A DNA stretch of 64,000 nt from Orobanche coerulescens (Eukaryota > Streptophyta > Magnoliopsida > Lamiales > Orobanchaceae), in the NCBI GenBank assembly GCA_033398695.1, contig CM065806.1, forward strand, positions 46,215,001-46,279,000. The letters are read 5' to 3'. The stretch's first letter is position 1. Each line of letters begins with the position of its first letter. Both the position numbers and the translations under genes were made by a program. The notes under the pieces are model-generated. The model saw only the letters and a list, made by a program, of their open reading frames with translations. It was not told the origin of the DNA and did no database searches. Of the stretch, positions 1-10,858 are shown piece by piece.

Positions 1-530
1 ACGACTGAAATCGATGACATCTCAACACCACCATCTTCTGCCTTCAAAGAGTAGCACCAATAGCCTACGCAAGCCTGGTTCAAGAGTTTCATCGCCTTCA
101 AGGCGTTGATCACACTACCCAATCTACCCAGTTTACAGCCCACAAGAGTATGTTCTGTGCCATCCTCAGCCACTATCGATATAGTATGAGTCCGATAGTC
201 CATGATAACACCGTGACGATTTAGCCAATCGTCCCCGAGGATCAAATCCTCACCCTTTAAGTCTACAACAATGAGGTTCGAGGGCCAATCTCGGTTCCCG
301 ATCCTCACTGGGCAGTCTCTAACTTCCCGGATCCCAACCATATGATCCCCATTAGGCATACCCACTACGAACGACTCACACTCAAATAAACAGTCAATAC
401 CGATACGACACACACAATCTCATGCAATAAAAGAATGAGTAGCACCCGAATCAAAAAGCAACAAAACTAGATGAGAAAGGATCTTAGTGGTACCTGATTC
501 CACCGGAGTATCTGTCTCCTCTATGCGTCT
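1..530 (-). pseudogene. Tekay-like gypsy protease and protease-RT spacer (window-edge fragment)
   Basis: Reverse-strand reading gives a retroviral-type aspartic protease: the active-site stretch FDSGATHSFIA lies at about 425-465 and the flap-distal stretch LILGDDWLNRHGVIMDY at about 190-245. The enzyme would cut the Gag-Pol polyprotein in the virus-like particle. The frame runs on to the window edge toward RT with a YWCYSLKAEDGG-like spacer. One in-frame TGA falls directly after FIA (about 419), so this copy is broken. It lies downstream of the gag remnant at 735-1830. The DSGATHSFI form is typical of plant chromoviruses, and element A carries the same motif. The lineage call is by motif only; the RT lies outside the window. 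Confidence 0.8.
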
Positions 531-734
531 CATCTGATATAAATGGGGGTGTACAGATCCCGAACTCGACACTGCACGGCGGTCCGACTGACCCCGATCT
601 CTACCTCGACTTGAACTCTGAGGATCCTATGAAACTGTAGCCTTCTTAACGTCACTAGGTTCTCCCTGCGCTGTAGTTACCATCGAAGCTCTAACTGTTC
701 TGGCAACTTTCTCGCAATGGGCCGCACGATGACC

Positions 735-1830
735 ACTCCGTCCGCATGTGAAACATGTAACCAGTGGAAGCGGACAATACTTCACCAAGTGCTCACTCTG
801 ACTACAGTTAAAACATACTCTGCTACTAGGGATAGAGGACTAAACCGGATGGTTACTCTGAGAGCCTCCAGCCTGATGATATGATCTCTTTCCCTGTGCG
901 GGATCAGACAGTGACTTAGGAAACCGATTACCCTTTCCAGCTGAGAAGTTAGCAGAAGTCTTCTGTTTCTTAGCCTCAGATCTAGACTCTGACTCCGGGA
1001 CTGCCATATCAATCGCTAAAATGCGGTCCTGGTATTCTTTCAATGTATCACACATGAGTGGTAGTCTGACATGCGACTTCATGTGCATATTAAAGTAGCG
1101 AATCTTATCGGCCTCGGTTCTGACTTGATCTTTCACGTATCCCAACTGCTGATTATAAGTAATAATGGCTTGGGATATCGGTACATCGTGAGGCGTAGCT
1201 GTAAAGAACTCCGCGATCCTATGCTCCCGAACCGGCGGTGGATAGTACTCCGCCTCTATAGCGGTCTTGAACTCATCCCAAGTGGTTACATGATCTCTGG
1301 GCGCACTGCCGCCCACCACTCCGCAGCTTTCTTATCCAGGAGGTATTGGGCAATAGGTACCCTCCTGTCGTCAGGACAAGCTATGGCATCGAAGGTCCTT
1401 CCCAACTGAAAAAGCCAATTCTCCCAACCTAGGGAGTCAGTAGAACCAGAAAAACAAGGGGGTGCATCTTGTCACTTTCTGAAGCCATTTGCTAGCTTCG
1501 CCTTCTACAGTTGGGGGCAGATTCTGGCGCCCATGCACCTTGAGCTATCTGAGCTAATTGAGCTACCAATTGCTGAAGTATAGCAGTAGCTCCTGTGTCG
1601 GTGTTATTACTCGACGATTTGCCGTGGCTGACTGATAAGTCCTGCTGTCCGTCAGAACTTAAGGGCAGAGTATTCGCCACTGAATGTGAAGCCGAATCCG
1701 TAGATGACTGGGAAATTGGAATTCCCTCATCATCAGCATCACGACCACGGCCTCGGCTGCATCCCCAAGCTGGTCTACCACAAACTCTCAACATACTGTA
1801 GAATAATAACTGAAAAGAAACAAGATCAAC
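735..1830 (-). pseudogene. Tekay-like gypsy gag (nucleocapsid) remnant
   Basis: Gag is the particle-forming protein. From the N-terminus: a basic RGRGRD stretch near 1765-1790, a low-complexity linker, the capsid-like core (GWENWLFQLG near 1400, VPIAQYLLDK near 1345, EFKTAIEAEYYPPP near 1240, YNQQLGYVKDQVRTEADKI near 1120), then two CCHC zinc knuckles at about 735-815 (CFNCSQSEHLVKYC, CFTCGRSGHRAA). The frame changes near 1310, just after the conserved WW. A second disturbance lies between 1440 and 1500, separating the N-terminal part from the core. It is therefore a pseudogene. The gags of A, E and C share the same order. Confidence 0.8.
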
Positions 1831-2035
1831 AAAATTCACAATTTACAACATCGGTACCCCAGCTCGCAATTCCAAATTCCCATAATGAAGGTAATATAGA
1901 AGCGTAATAGTTTGAGGAGACTTACAGCCACGGGTCACACAAAGAGATGGTAGCATGATGATATTAGGCTCAACAACTGACTCTTACGCGACTGACAGAC
2001 CCAAATTAACCGACAACCTAGGTATTCACAAACTG

Positions 2036-2047
2036 GCTCTGATACCA
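2036..2047 (-). other. Primer binding site of the left gypsy element
   Basis: On the minus strand this reads TGGTATCAGAGC, complementary to the 3' end of plant initiator tRNA-Met. It lies 4 bp from the LTR end at 2052, which fixes the element orientation as minus and identifies 2052 to about 4096 as its 5' LTR. Confidence 0.9.
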
Positions 2048-2382
2048 TAAATGTAATACCCCAATTCTCATATGGGTTATTACACGCCGTAGAACCTTCA
2101 TCAAGCTCTACCAGGCTAGGACATTCACACAATTTAAAATAAATCCCATAACGATAATATTTAATAACGTAAATAAGGCCGTGGACTTGGCCAAAATATT
2201 TTGGTTTAAATGCAGGAAAATGGAATGTGAAACAAATTCATTGCCCACGCAGGGGTTTTCAATTTTATCCTTAAAACAAAAGTACGTTTATTCGATAGAC
2301 TCGAGCCTCATCACCATGATTGACCATCCTTTGCATGTGCATCCCGTGCCGGCTCCTCAGTCCGCCCGATACCTGATCATTT

Positions 2383-2420
2383 CCCCCATTTAAGGGGTTA
2401 GCATTCGAATAGCTTGTGCA
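2383..2420 (-). other. LTR two-stem hairpin module
   Basis: On the plus strand CCCC and GGGG arms (2384-2397) flank ATTTAA, followed by TTAGCATTCGAATAGCTTG. On the element strand this is TTGCACAAGC, a self-complementary ATTCGAAT, GCTAACCCC, a loop, then GGGG. It lies about 335 bp from the LTR 3' end. An equivalent module is at a similar place in A, B, H and E. Function unknown; it may be part of the R/U5 RNA. Confidence 0.55.
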
Positions 2421-3335
2421 AGTACACATTTACACAATATTATATACGAATACAATTCAACATGATTTTCACATTAGAAAACATTTAAGAAGACAATATT
2501 CTAGAATACTACATATTAATCAAGATATGATCATCAAGAAAACCATAGCATCACATTTCATTATCACAAAATCCACACTTGGTAACCCATGGCCGTACCC
2601 CTTAGTATCGATCCCCAGAGGCCCCGTCGGACCGTCCCCAGGTGGGAAACCACTTCTGCAGCCGTACCCCTTAGTAAGGGCCTCCAGAGATTCCGTTGTA
2701 CCGTCCCCAGGTGGAAGAACAGCAACACCACACCCACACATTTATCACAAGTTATCATCTATATCGAATTTACATTCTACATAACATAACGTGACATATG
2801 TACTTGCCTTGGTTAATATGATGTGAAGAAATGGTGAACGGAGAGGGATTCGATCCAAACTCACTCCAAAGTTTCGTTCCTAGCACACAATGGTATTCTA
2901 TCAACTACAAAACTACTGGAATATAAAGAATCACCCTTGATTCTACCCTTAGGAACGATTTGTCTGACACTATGAGGGCGAAATCAATCATAATCGACCA
3001 ACGATGGAATCACGGAATTTCAATACACAAAACGATAGGGAAAACCAAATATTACGAGCATACAATCATAATCTAACAACAATCTATGCTAATTCGATTC
3101 GGAATTACGAAATCATCCTAAAACCCCACAAAACCCAAAAACTTGGGTTCTACGAAGAATGCCTTGATCTGGACGATGAAAGGTGATTGGATGTTGATAA
3201 ATACGTACTAGAGACTCCAAATTATGGATAGGTGATGATTCCCGATCGGAATCCACACAACTCAGTCGCCAATCGCCGATAATCGCCAAGGAAGAAGAAG
3301 AAGATAGGAAAATGACGAAATTAACTGCTGCTGTC

Positions 3336-3345
3336 CTATTTATAC
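3336..3345 (-). promoter_or_regulatory. TATA box of the left LTR
   Basis: The minus strand reads GTATAAATAGG, a good plant TATA box, 10 bp downstream of the last palindrome of the array at 3355-3729. Transcription of the element would start about 30 bp further along, near 3305. Confidence 0.65.
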
Positions 3346-3354
3346 CGGCAATGA

Positions 3355-3729
3355 TTAGCATATGCTATGGACATGCTTAGAATACGCTATCTTGGGTAAA
3401 GCGCAGTCCTGATGTTTATGCCCTCCCCTTTAGCATACGTTAATATTACCTTACCGTGTGCTAATTTTTGTGTTAGCGTACATTAACTTATGTGTTAGCG
3501 TACGCTACCTGGTTCAGTCCAGAATCACTGAACCCTCTGTCCAATTCCAGAATATTCTGCCCGTACGCATTAGCGTACGCAACAAAATGATAACGTACAT
3601 TAATTGACTCATTAGCGTACGTAATGAGATATCTATTCTGTCCATCCTGATTAGCACGCTCTACATATGAGCTTAGCGTGCGCTAGAGATACCACCTTAG
3701 CGCGCGCTATATATTGTTAGCATGCGCTA
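3355..3729 (-). repeat. Palindrome array TAGCGTACGCTA, about 22-bp phased
   Basis: About 13 copies or variants of a 12-bp palindrome start at 3355, 3378, 3431, 3452, 3474, 3496, 3571, 3591, 3613, 3652, 3674, 3698 and 3718. Successive spacings are 23, 53, 21, 22, 22, 75, 20, 22, 39, 22, 24 and 20 bp. Linkers are similar in length but not in sequence. Several copies are decayed (for example TAGCATATGCTA). The array is immediately upstream of the LTR TATA box. An AGTCCAG motif lies in the long gap at 3516-3522. Confidence 0.85.
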
Positions 3730-4267
3730 ACTGCTATGATACAGAATACAGTTTCTCGGAAGGCATAAAACTCGATATTTACCAACGCATAACGAAGCAT
3801 AATAAGAAACAACAACATGCAAGCTCACTCTCTCATCAGAACACATGATTCCAACCATTCGATGGAACGGACAACAATTCCAATAATGGTACCCAAAATT
3901 ATGAAAAATTACAAAATGGCCCAGACCCCCGAGAATCATGACTCGAGGCCAACTAACAATATCAAAAAGTCATAACGTATCCACAAATATTAAAGGAACC
4001 CATAGAAGTAACGAAACGTCAGTTTAGAACGAGATTTACGAGAATCGAGCCTAAACGCTGAAAAGTTACTCAATATGTAAAATCTTGTATAACAACTCCG
4101 AAGCTCGTTTGGATGGCCATGCATGCAGAACAAAATAGTTTCAGAGTACCAAAATAATTACAAGCGAGTCCTCCAAAATGAAAATACACTAAAAATAGAA
4201 ATTACTAAAATAGAAAGTAAGATTTTTACTAAAATAGAAATTACTAAAATAGAAATTACTAAAATAG

Positions 4268-4460
4268 TTACGGTCGTAAGTCTTATTTGTTATGACCGTA
4301 AGATTTTTTTATTACGACCGTGGATGCCTTTGATTACGGTCGTAATGTATGTTTGTTTTTGAATTTGGAGTCTAGAGATCTACTTGCAGCCGTATGTATT
4401 GCAAGTTACGGCTATATGTGTGATATTTATGGCTATAAGGCACATATGTTACGGCCGTAA
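4268..4460 (+). repeat. Palindrome array TTACGGYCGTAA, 22-bp phased
   Basis: Eight copies or variants start at 4268, 4290, 4312, 4334, 4384, 4406, 4427 and 4449, giving spacings of 22, 22, 22, 50, 22, 21 and 22 bp. The last copy, TTACGGCCGTAA, is a perfect palindrome. The sequence is unrelated to the TAGCG family, but the phasing is the same. The array stops 10 bp before the TATA-like box at 4471. Confidence 0.88.
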
Positions 4461-4470
4461 CATGCCACTG

Positions 4471-4481
4471 CTATTTAATAG
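4471..4481 (+). promoter_or_regulatory. TATA-like box of LTR H
   Basis: CTATTTAATAG lies 10 bp after the last palindrome of the array, at the position occupied by the TATA box in the other LTRs. The match to the TATA consensus is moderate. Confidence 0.5.
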
Positions 4482-6245
4482 TAGGGCAACATTCATTTCG
4501 CGTTTTTCATCCTTTTACCCTTTTGGTTTTCTTGCGCGATTTAGATGGAAACTCGAGAGTTGTGGTCTGGGGAATCGTTGTTCATCATTTTGGGAAGCCT
4601 TGTTCGTGATTAACATCATCCTCCGTTCCGCTTACCCCAATCGAAGGTAACCTCCTTGAATCTCTTAGGGTTGACCTTGGGGATTTTCATCTTGATTTCG
4701 ATTTCAATCCATTTTTGATGAATCGTTTAGTGTTATATGATGTTGTTGATAGTATTCTATGTATTGTGTATCCATATTTCGAGTTTGTTTAACTCAATTG
4801 GCTATTTGAATGTTCTTGAGGAACCGTGAACATTTAATATATGATTAAATATTTCAATGGATTTCCTTCGATTGTTCGACATTTGTTTACGTCATTAATG
4901 GTGGCAGTCCTTGTAGTAATTATGTTATTATTGTTTTTCATAGAGGTTGTAGGTTTTTGGGACTATTCGATTGAGCCATATTCATCGGAGTATTTGGGGC
5001 GTTGTTGGCCGAGGCAAGTACCTTGCCATATGGATTATATTCCACGCAAATCCTCACGTATTCAAGTGTATAACATTTTCTTATGATTGAATGTTTGTGT
5101 GTGTTTGTGTGTACACATATATACATATATATGTTGATAAACTAATTTGCTCCGTGATTATGGGGATTGTACGGTATATTGTTTGACCTTAGTAGTGGGT
5201 TATTCAGACTATGTTTGGTTTTGTGACTTTTCGTGATATTGAGATATGCGAACTGGGGTATGAGACCCTTATGAATGTGACATCAATTGTCTGGTGAATT
5301 CTGTGAATGAGAATTGTTACGTTTTTTGCCTTGAACATATGTGTTTGAAGTTATATGCTTTGTTGATTGAAACCTGCGTGGTTTGCCAACGTGAATCTGT
5401 GATTATGTGTTGTTTTGTATCCAAAGATGTGGAGGGTGGGGTTTTGACTTCGGTCTGTGTATGATGCAAAGTGCACGGCTCCTGTGGATGGTGTACGATG
5501 GTTTTCTAATGCGTAGCAAGGGACAACTATTGCAAGAGTGATGCCGGCGCGGTGAAATGACAAGGGGCGGCCGCCATAGTGTAGTGAACGCCGGTACATA
5601 GGTGTTTCAGTTGAGGTTCCAGGCAGGCTTCTGAACTGAGGATACTTGTATGATAGTCAAGACACTGATACCAAATGAAATCATGTTTTTGAATCCTCAT
5701 TTGAACTTTTTTAGAATAATGGTATCCGTAAGAAAATCAAGGGGTTAACTACCAAGGACTTTCGACGAGATCTCCGATGGTTAGTTAGTCCTTGATGGTC
5801 TTAAGCAGAATTTCACTGTGAAAGCGCATTTTGGGTCAAGGACCCTGAGAAATTATGAAAGTACTTTCTAAAGTGTTTCTTATTGGGTTAAGGACCCCGA
5901 GAGATTTTGAAACTACTTCCTAAAGTATTTCTGTTTGATTCCGAACCTTCTTGAATCCTTTAAATCAGCCCGAGTAAAAAATGATGTTTTTAAACTATTT
6001 TGCTAAAATGTTCTTCAAGGGTATTTCCAAATGATTGAACTAATTCTCTTGACTCAATGGGGAATTCTAGAAAACCTTTTATTTTTACTTCTCCTTTAAA
6101 AATGTGTGATTTTATGAATGATTGGTATTCTTGTGTATGTGTATATCCTTTGGTGATGTGTGGATCTTGTGATTTGTGTTGCATTTGTGATTCGTTGGAT
6201 TGGTGTGAATATTTCTCATACAACTTGTATTATTATGTACTTACA

Positions 6246-6287
6246 CTAGCAAAATTCCAATTTGCTAACCCCTGAGTATTCGGGGGG
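6246..6287 (+). other. LTR two-stem hairpin module of H
   Basis: AGCAAA at 6248 pairs with TTTGCT at 6261. It runs straight into AACCCC, a loop TGAGTATTC and GGGGGG (6282-6287). The module is about 405 bp before the LTR end, as in E and, reversed, in A, B and the left LTR. Confidence 0.55.
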
Positions 6288-6692
6288 TGGGTGCCTGTTA
6301 TGCGTTCAGGTTTTTGCAGCTCGGGAGCCCCTACTGGATTGGCTTGACAGAGGATGACGGGCAACGATAGTAATCACACAGGAGTCAAAGTCTCTTTCTT
6401 TTGTCTCTATTGTAATCAAAGGCTATCGTTGTCATTTAATCACGCTTGCATGGGCGCGAATTGTGTTGCGGGGTTAAATTATTGCTTGTACGTAATGAAT
6501 ACTTTGACCTAATATGGAGTTGTTGACCATGATGGTCTTTTATATTGTTGAGTGACCTTCTCGGCCCGTCGTCGTATATTTTGACCTTGGTGGTCACTAA
6601 TATCGTTATAATGTAATGTGTCTAGCCTGGTAGATCCTTATAGTAAGGGTCTACGGTGCTGTAATATTCCAGTTCGAACCGGGGGTGTTACA

Positions 6693-7690
6693 TGAGTGAT
6701 CTTGAGCACACACTGAAATGAGAAGAATATTTAAAAGAATAGTTGGCTAAAGAACATGCCACAATCAAAAGCCGGACTAATTCATCTAAAGTGGTTAAAC
6801 CTGTAAAAGAGAATCATATCAAAGAAATATTTTCTAGTCTAGGTTCAAGTAAGTCTGGAGGGAAAAAGCCAATGATTGATGAATCAAATCATGACTTAGA
6901 ATCAAAGGATGATGAATATCCATCGATTAAGCAGTCAATATATCAAACATCCATCGACTAATAAGCAATCGATGGAATCCAAACATCCATCGATAAGAAA
7001 ATAATCAATGGCTAATTCCCAAAAGCTTGTCAAAACTCCCAAAATGACTGTCTTTGTTAAGGAAGGTGAAAATCCTGGAGTTTCCAAGAACAAGAAAATT
7101 GAGAATGCTAACATCGATCACATGTCTAACAAACAACTGAAAGAAAAATTGAATCAGTTACATGACCAATCGATGGGTAGGAAAAAAAAGAAGTATAGGA
7201 CTGAAAATGTAGGTATCAATAAATACAACAACTACATGCCTTACAGTTATTCTCCAGGAAAGATATGTGTTGTGTGGTGTTGTCAATCACCTAGCCCCTA
7301 ACTGTAAACTTGTTTTTCCTCCTATGTATGATCAATTGAATACTCCTCACTTAGTGGGACATCATGCTCCATTTCATTTCATGAACAATCCTTATTTGTC
7401 ATATGCTAACATGTATTTCCCCATGCCATGGAACATGTTTCCTAATGCAAATGATTATGCTCCCCAAAATTCTTATGTGAATCATAATAATTATGAAATT
7501 GTGGAAAAGCCAATGGTACAAAAACGAACCCCTATGGTCAAAGTGGACTTAAAACCACCAAATCCTAAGGAGGAAAAAGTGGTTACCAAACCAATGACTG
7601 CAACTAATAAACCAGGACCCAAGGTAACTTGGGTACCAAAATCAACTTCATTGGTTTTGACTGTATGCAGGGGAATAGGAGGAAAAATCT
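6693..7690 (+). pseudogene. Gag remnant of SIRE-like copia element D
   Basis: Several frames carry pieces of a copia Gag C-terminal half. These are a lysine-rich region (6743-6958), a segment ending in the collapsed zinc knuckle near 7262-7312 (CGVVNHLAPNCK in one frame, with the first cysteines in another frame), and a proline/asparagine-rich tail ending in the linker KPGPKVTWVPKST near 7610-7645. The N-terminal gag and the 5' LTR are not in the window. The stretch 6917-6995 contains four ATCCATCGAT-type motifs like those in the LTR of D. Stops and frameshifts make it a pseudogene. Confidence 0.7.
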
Positions 7691-7990
7691 ATGATATTTG
7701 GATAGTGGTTATTCTAGACACATGACTGGAGATAAGACCATGCTCACAAGTTATGAGGAGAAGGTTGGACCAAATATTACATTTGGAGATGACAACAAAG
7801 GACAAACATTAGGATATGGCTTGATTACAAAAGACAATGTCATCATTGAAAATGTAGCACTAGTTGATGGACTCAAGCATAACTTGCTAAGTATCAATCA
7901 ACTGTAAGATAAAGAAAACTGTGTGAGTTTAGATAAAATTACTTGTGATATAAACTGGAGCTATTTCTTCGACTCAATAATTGAAGTTTT
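7691..7990 (+). pseudogene. Copia protease remnant of element D
   Basis: The frame starting near 7698 reads MDSGYSRHMTGDK, a copia-type aspartic protease with active-site DSG, and continues through YGLITKDNVIIENVALVDGL to LLSINQL, where a stop follows (TAA at 7905). The usual continuation into the GAG-pre-integrase domain is absent. After about 7990 the sequence changes to an ORF3-like region, so integrase, RT and RNase H are deleted from D. The protease of F (26939-27170) is its closest relative in the window. Confidence 0.75.
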
Positions 7991-8289
7991 CTCAGGCAAG
8001 ATTAGTAATTTTGATGATATAACTACCTCCATGCAATATATAACCTATTCCTTACTTTATGATAGGAACTTTGGCTTAGGAGACCTAGTTTTGAATGAAT
8101 TAGTAGCAAAGTTAGGAGATACAGCATCAAGGACTAATCATATATAACCATTTCATGCAGAATATTGAGATAACAAGGCCAAATGACAAATTGGACTGTT
8201 GGATTCAAAATAAGAGACTTATAAAGGATTTTTTAAAAATGAAGAGTCACAATAACTTTCCCATCAATTACCATTCGACAGTTCAGGTA
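7991..8289 (+). pseudogene. ORF3 (envelope-like/plant transposon-protein) fragment of element D, part 1
   Basis: Translation gives SMQYITYSLLYDRNFGLGDLV-like residues (about 8029-8095) and, in a shifted frame, DKLDCWIQNKRLIKDFLKMK. This resembles the third ORF that SIRE-type elements carry after pol. I assign it from general resemblance and position, not from a search. It lies directly after the protease, so pol has been lost between them. The E insertion interrupts it at 8290-8294, and it resumes at 16443. Confidence 0.5.
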
Positions 8290-8669
8290 TTGTTTGTAAT
8301 ACCCGTAATTTCGATTTCCGACAATTTCTTTTTTTCGGCGGAAGTCCGTTTTGACGACTCGCTCATGACAATTTCGTCAATCCGAGAATGATTAATTCTA
8401 CACTTTTTCTCATCCGAGTTCGTTTCGGTGTCGTTTTGTTGAGTTCCGTTTCCTTAATCGACTTTTTCACGTGTGAGTTCGACTTTGTAAAGTCACCATT
8501 AATTCTTGGAAACTCAAAAAATTCTGAATCTTTGCAATGTTATAGATCATCAAGTTAGCTTTCCAATGGCTCAAACGCTGAGTCAATCGGAGTCTGGACG
8601 AAGGAGTTATGCTGGAAATAGCTAAGACTGCACGATGTGCCTTTTTAGTGTTGGAGTGGCCTGTACCGT

Positions 8670-8766
8670 GTGCCGCGGCACACTTTGGCTGGGCCGCGGC
8701 ACTAAGCTAGTGCTGGGCAGTTTTTTTGGCCGTGGTCCGCGGCACACTTGTCCTGTGCCGCGGCAC
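8670..8766 (+). repeat. Palindrome array GTGCCGCGGCAC in E 5' LTR
   Basis: Four copies start at 8670, 8691, 8734 and 8755 (spacings 21, 43 and 21 bp). The first and last are perfect palindromes. The second and third differ at the left arm (GGGCCGCGGCAC, GGTCCGCGGCAC). The 3' LTR has the same four copies at 14275, 14296, 14339 and 14360. The array ends 14 bp before the TATA box. Confidence 0.9.
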
Positions 8767-8780
8767 ACAGTGCAGATCAG

Positions 8781-8790
8781 CTTATTTAAG
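8781..8790 (+). promoter_or_regulatory. TATA box of E LTR
   Basis: CTTATTTAAG follows the palindrome array by 14 bp and is preserved at 14386 in the 3' LTR. A C/T-rich stretch suited to a transcription start lies about 30 bp downstream. Confidence 0.6.
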
Positions 8791-9833
8791 GCCTGACAGC
8801 GTGTTTTTCACCCATTTTCTCATCCTCTTCCTTCTCTTCCGCGGCTGGAGGTGTGGAGATCATGGAAAGATGTTGTTGGACAATCAATCCATGAAGTCTT
8901 GGAGTTCATATCATCAATCATCCATCCTATAACATCCTCCGATCTACCAAATCAGGTCAGATTTCCTAGAAATCTAATTTTGGGGATTTTGGGTATTTTG
9001 TTCGATTTCGTCCGTTTAATCCGATTTAACTTAGGATTGTGATGGATTGATGATTATTTAGATATATTATATCATTTTCTTTATTATTCCATGGTTGGAT
9101 CGTTTCGATTCGTTGTTTTGGTCGAGTTCTTAGTCAACGCCTTGAAGGTGTCCGGTATAATGTCATAGAGGGGTTTTCGGGCGTTCTACGATTATTATTC
9201 CTTGTATGATCAATGATTTATTGATTATATGTTGTTAGGGTCGAGTTTCTTGCGAAGAAACCAAGTTGAACCCTTCCGTTCGTTGTCGTCTTCCTTTTCG
9301 AAAGCATCGGGCGTTTCGAAGCTTTCCGGTTGAGCCGTGTTCGTCGGGATACTTGCGTGCCGATTTCGAGGCAAGTATCTTGCCCATACATTTCATGTTT
9401 CGTTGATATAATTCTTGATAAATGATTTTATGCGAAATCTAATGTTTAATGAACGTAAAAAGGGATTGGTATGTTCTCGATAATGTTGTCTTTCAACGAT
9501 AATTCGTATACTTCGTGAATATGTGTTCTCGGAATATGTGTGTTGGTTTTGTATGTTGAAAGATAATATGATCTCTTCGAGTGAGTTAATAGACCGTAAT
9601 CCTTTGCCGGGGATTACGTATTGTTATTGTGTACTTGTTCGGTAAGAACGTAATGTGTGTGATATTAGTTGTTACTCCTTGAAAGGAGGTTGTGACGCTT
9701 AATGTTGTTTGGCTTCATAAGTGATTATTGTTGTGTGCTTGATGCATGTGATGTGCCTCCGGGTATGATTGTTGAATATTCGGGATCCATACTTGCTAAG
9801 TATGGGTCGGGCGTGACTGTAGGGTTATCCAAA

Positions 9834-10140
9834 TCGGGTATGTCTTGCGGGGACTCCGAGGTTCGTGGCTTGTTAGCCCGATGCCGAGATAACTTGTGGG
9901 GTTATCATCGGGTATGTCTTGCGGGGACTCCGAGGTTCGTGGCTTGTTAGCACGATGCCGGGATAACTTATGGTTGTGGTTTGATTATGTACGTATATGT
10001 GCTTGTAGTCACGTGACTGCAGTTACGGTGACATGTGATTTGATATAGTTTCCCTGTGGGTTATTCACTCGGGTTTGTTCTACGGGAGCATCTGAGGTCC
10101 GTGGCTTGCTAGCACGGGACGCGAATAATCTGTGGAAACA
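9834..10140 (+). repeat. 74-bp tandem repeats inside E LTR
   Basis: Units beginning TCGGGTATGTCTTGCGGGGA at 9834 and 9908 are nearly identical over 74 bp. A diverged third unit starts at 10069 (TCGGGTTTGTTCTACGGGAG). The same arrangement is in the 3' LTR near 15439-15745. It keeps an open frame by chance but shows no protein signature. Confidence 0.8.
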
Positions 10141-10436
10141 GGTTGTTATGGTATGATCGGGTCGTGTACCCCACTTGTTGTTATCGAATTTATGTTTTGG
10201 GAAAATGACTTTTGGGCTGTGTCCCTAAATGTTTTTTTTAAAGGCCTGAGAATTCTTAAATCCCAATGTATTCAAAACTCCCGAGGTCGTAAAATGTTTT
10301 TCACAAGATGTATATCGGGTTTACCCTATCTTTCGATTTAATCGTTTGATTAAGTGATTCACCTCGGGAAGTAGGTTTATGATTAACATGTTTCGTGGAG
10401 TATGATATGTATGGCTTGTTTTCGTATTTTATACTT

Positions 10437-10483
10437 GCACTAGCAAAACAGTGGAGTTTTGCTAACCCCCGAGTATTCGGGGG
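10437..10483 (+). other. LTR two-stem hairpin module of E
   Basis: A perfect stem AGCAAAAC/GTTTTGCT (10442-10462) is followed without gap by a second perfect stem CCCCCGA/TCGGGGG (10466-10483, loop GTAT). The same sequence is in the 3' LTR at about 16045-16086. It lies about 360-400 bp before the LTR 3' end and probably folds in RNA or single-stranded DNA. Role unknown. Confidence 0.65.
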
Positions 10484-10846
10484 GTGGATGTCTGTTTTTG
10501 CATTCAGGTTTGGGAGCATAACACAGGGTCGGCACAAAGGATGATGAAAGATGAACGATACTAATCACACCAGGACCCGTTGATGTCGTATTGGTCTAGT
10601 TGTATTTTCTTTTCCGCTGAAGTATCTTTTCCCCGTTGTACGAGAGTTTATTGTATTTCGACCCCTGTGTGGGCTGGTATTGTAATCGAGTTGTATGCTT
10701 TATTGAAAGGCCAAATCAGTCTACTGAGTCATTTTAGCCTTAAAGGCATTGTCGATATGTTTAATGATGTTACTAGCCTGGTAGATCCTTGAGGAAAGGT
10801 TCTACGGCGTGTAATATCCCTGAGCGGATTGGGGGTGTTACATAAA

Positions 10847-10858
10847 TGGTATCGGAGC
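10847..10858 (+). other. Primer binding site of element E
   Basis: TGGTATCGGAGC starts 5 bp after the LTR and matches the initiator tRNA-Met binding site with one A-to-G difference. The same variant is used by C (46478) and F (18462). Confidence 0.88.

Larger units (their letters stand above)
2052..4096 (-). repeat. 5' LTR of the left Tekay-like element
   Basis: The plus strand starts TGTAATACCCC, which is the reverse complement of the LTR 3' end, directly beside the primer binding site. The far end is less certain. A TGTATAACA at 4087-4095 could close this LTR, could begin the next LTR (H), or both. The order along the LTR matches those of A and B: a palindrome array (3355-3729), a TATA box next to it, a long transcribed part, then a paired GC hairpin near the 3' end. 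Several ORFs longer than 60 codons occur here, but none resembles a protein. Confidence 0.75.
4087..6692 (+). repeat. Gypsy LTR H (solo or truncated) inserted in copia element D
   Basis: The right end GGGGGTGTTACA at 6681-6692 is a standard gypsy LTR end and is followed directly by the gag-region sequence of D, with no primer binding site. H is therefore a solo LTR or the 3' LTR of an element cut off on its left. The left boundary is uncertain, between about 4076 and 4097. Internal order matches E: palindrome array, TATA, a GAGGCAAGTACCTTGCC block near 5010, the two-stem hairpin near 6246-6287, then the end. I could not find a matching TGAGT target duplication on the left. Confidence 0.7.
8295..10842 (+). 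repeat. 5' LTR of element E (2548 bp)
   Basis: It begins TGTAATACCCG and ends GGGGGTGTTACA. It contains, in order, the GTGCCGCGGCAC array (8670-8766), a TATA box (8781), a block repeated in related LTRs near 9350-9385 (GGCAAGTATCTTGCC), a 74-bp tandem repeat with a third diverged unit (9834-10140), and the two-stem hairpin (10441-10483). ORFs of 60-82 codons here recur in the 3' LTR and show no protein features. Confidence 0.92.

Noticed and set aside
2416..2789. ORF of 122 codons and its antisense partners
   Set aside because: Located in the LTR of the left element and caused by a repeated GTACCCCTTAGTA segment; no protein signature.
3355..3729. CRISPR-like look of regularly spaced short repeats
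   Set aside because: Repeats are 12 bp with 8-12-bp linkers inside plant LTRs, no cas genes, and the pattern recurs with other sequences in related LTRs.
8726..8932. 68-codon ORF, identical at 14331-14537
   Set aside because: Both copies lie in the LTRs of E over the promoter region; identity reflects LTR duplication and the peptide has no protein features.
9702..9950. 82-codon ORF repeated at 15305-15553
   Set aside because: Results from the 74-bp tandem repeat of the E LTR; no start context or homology signs.
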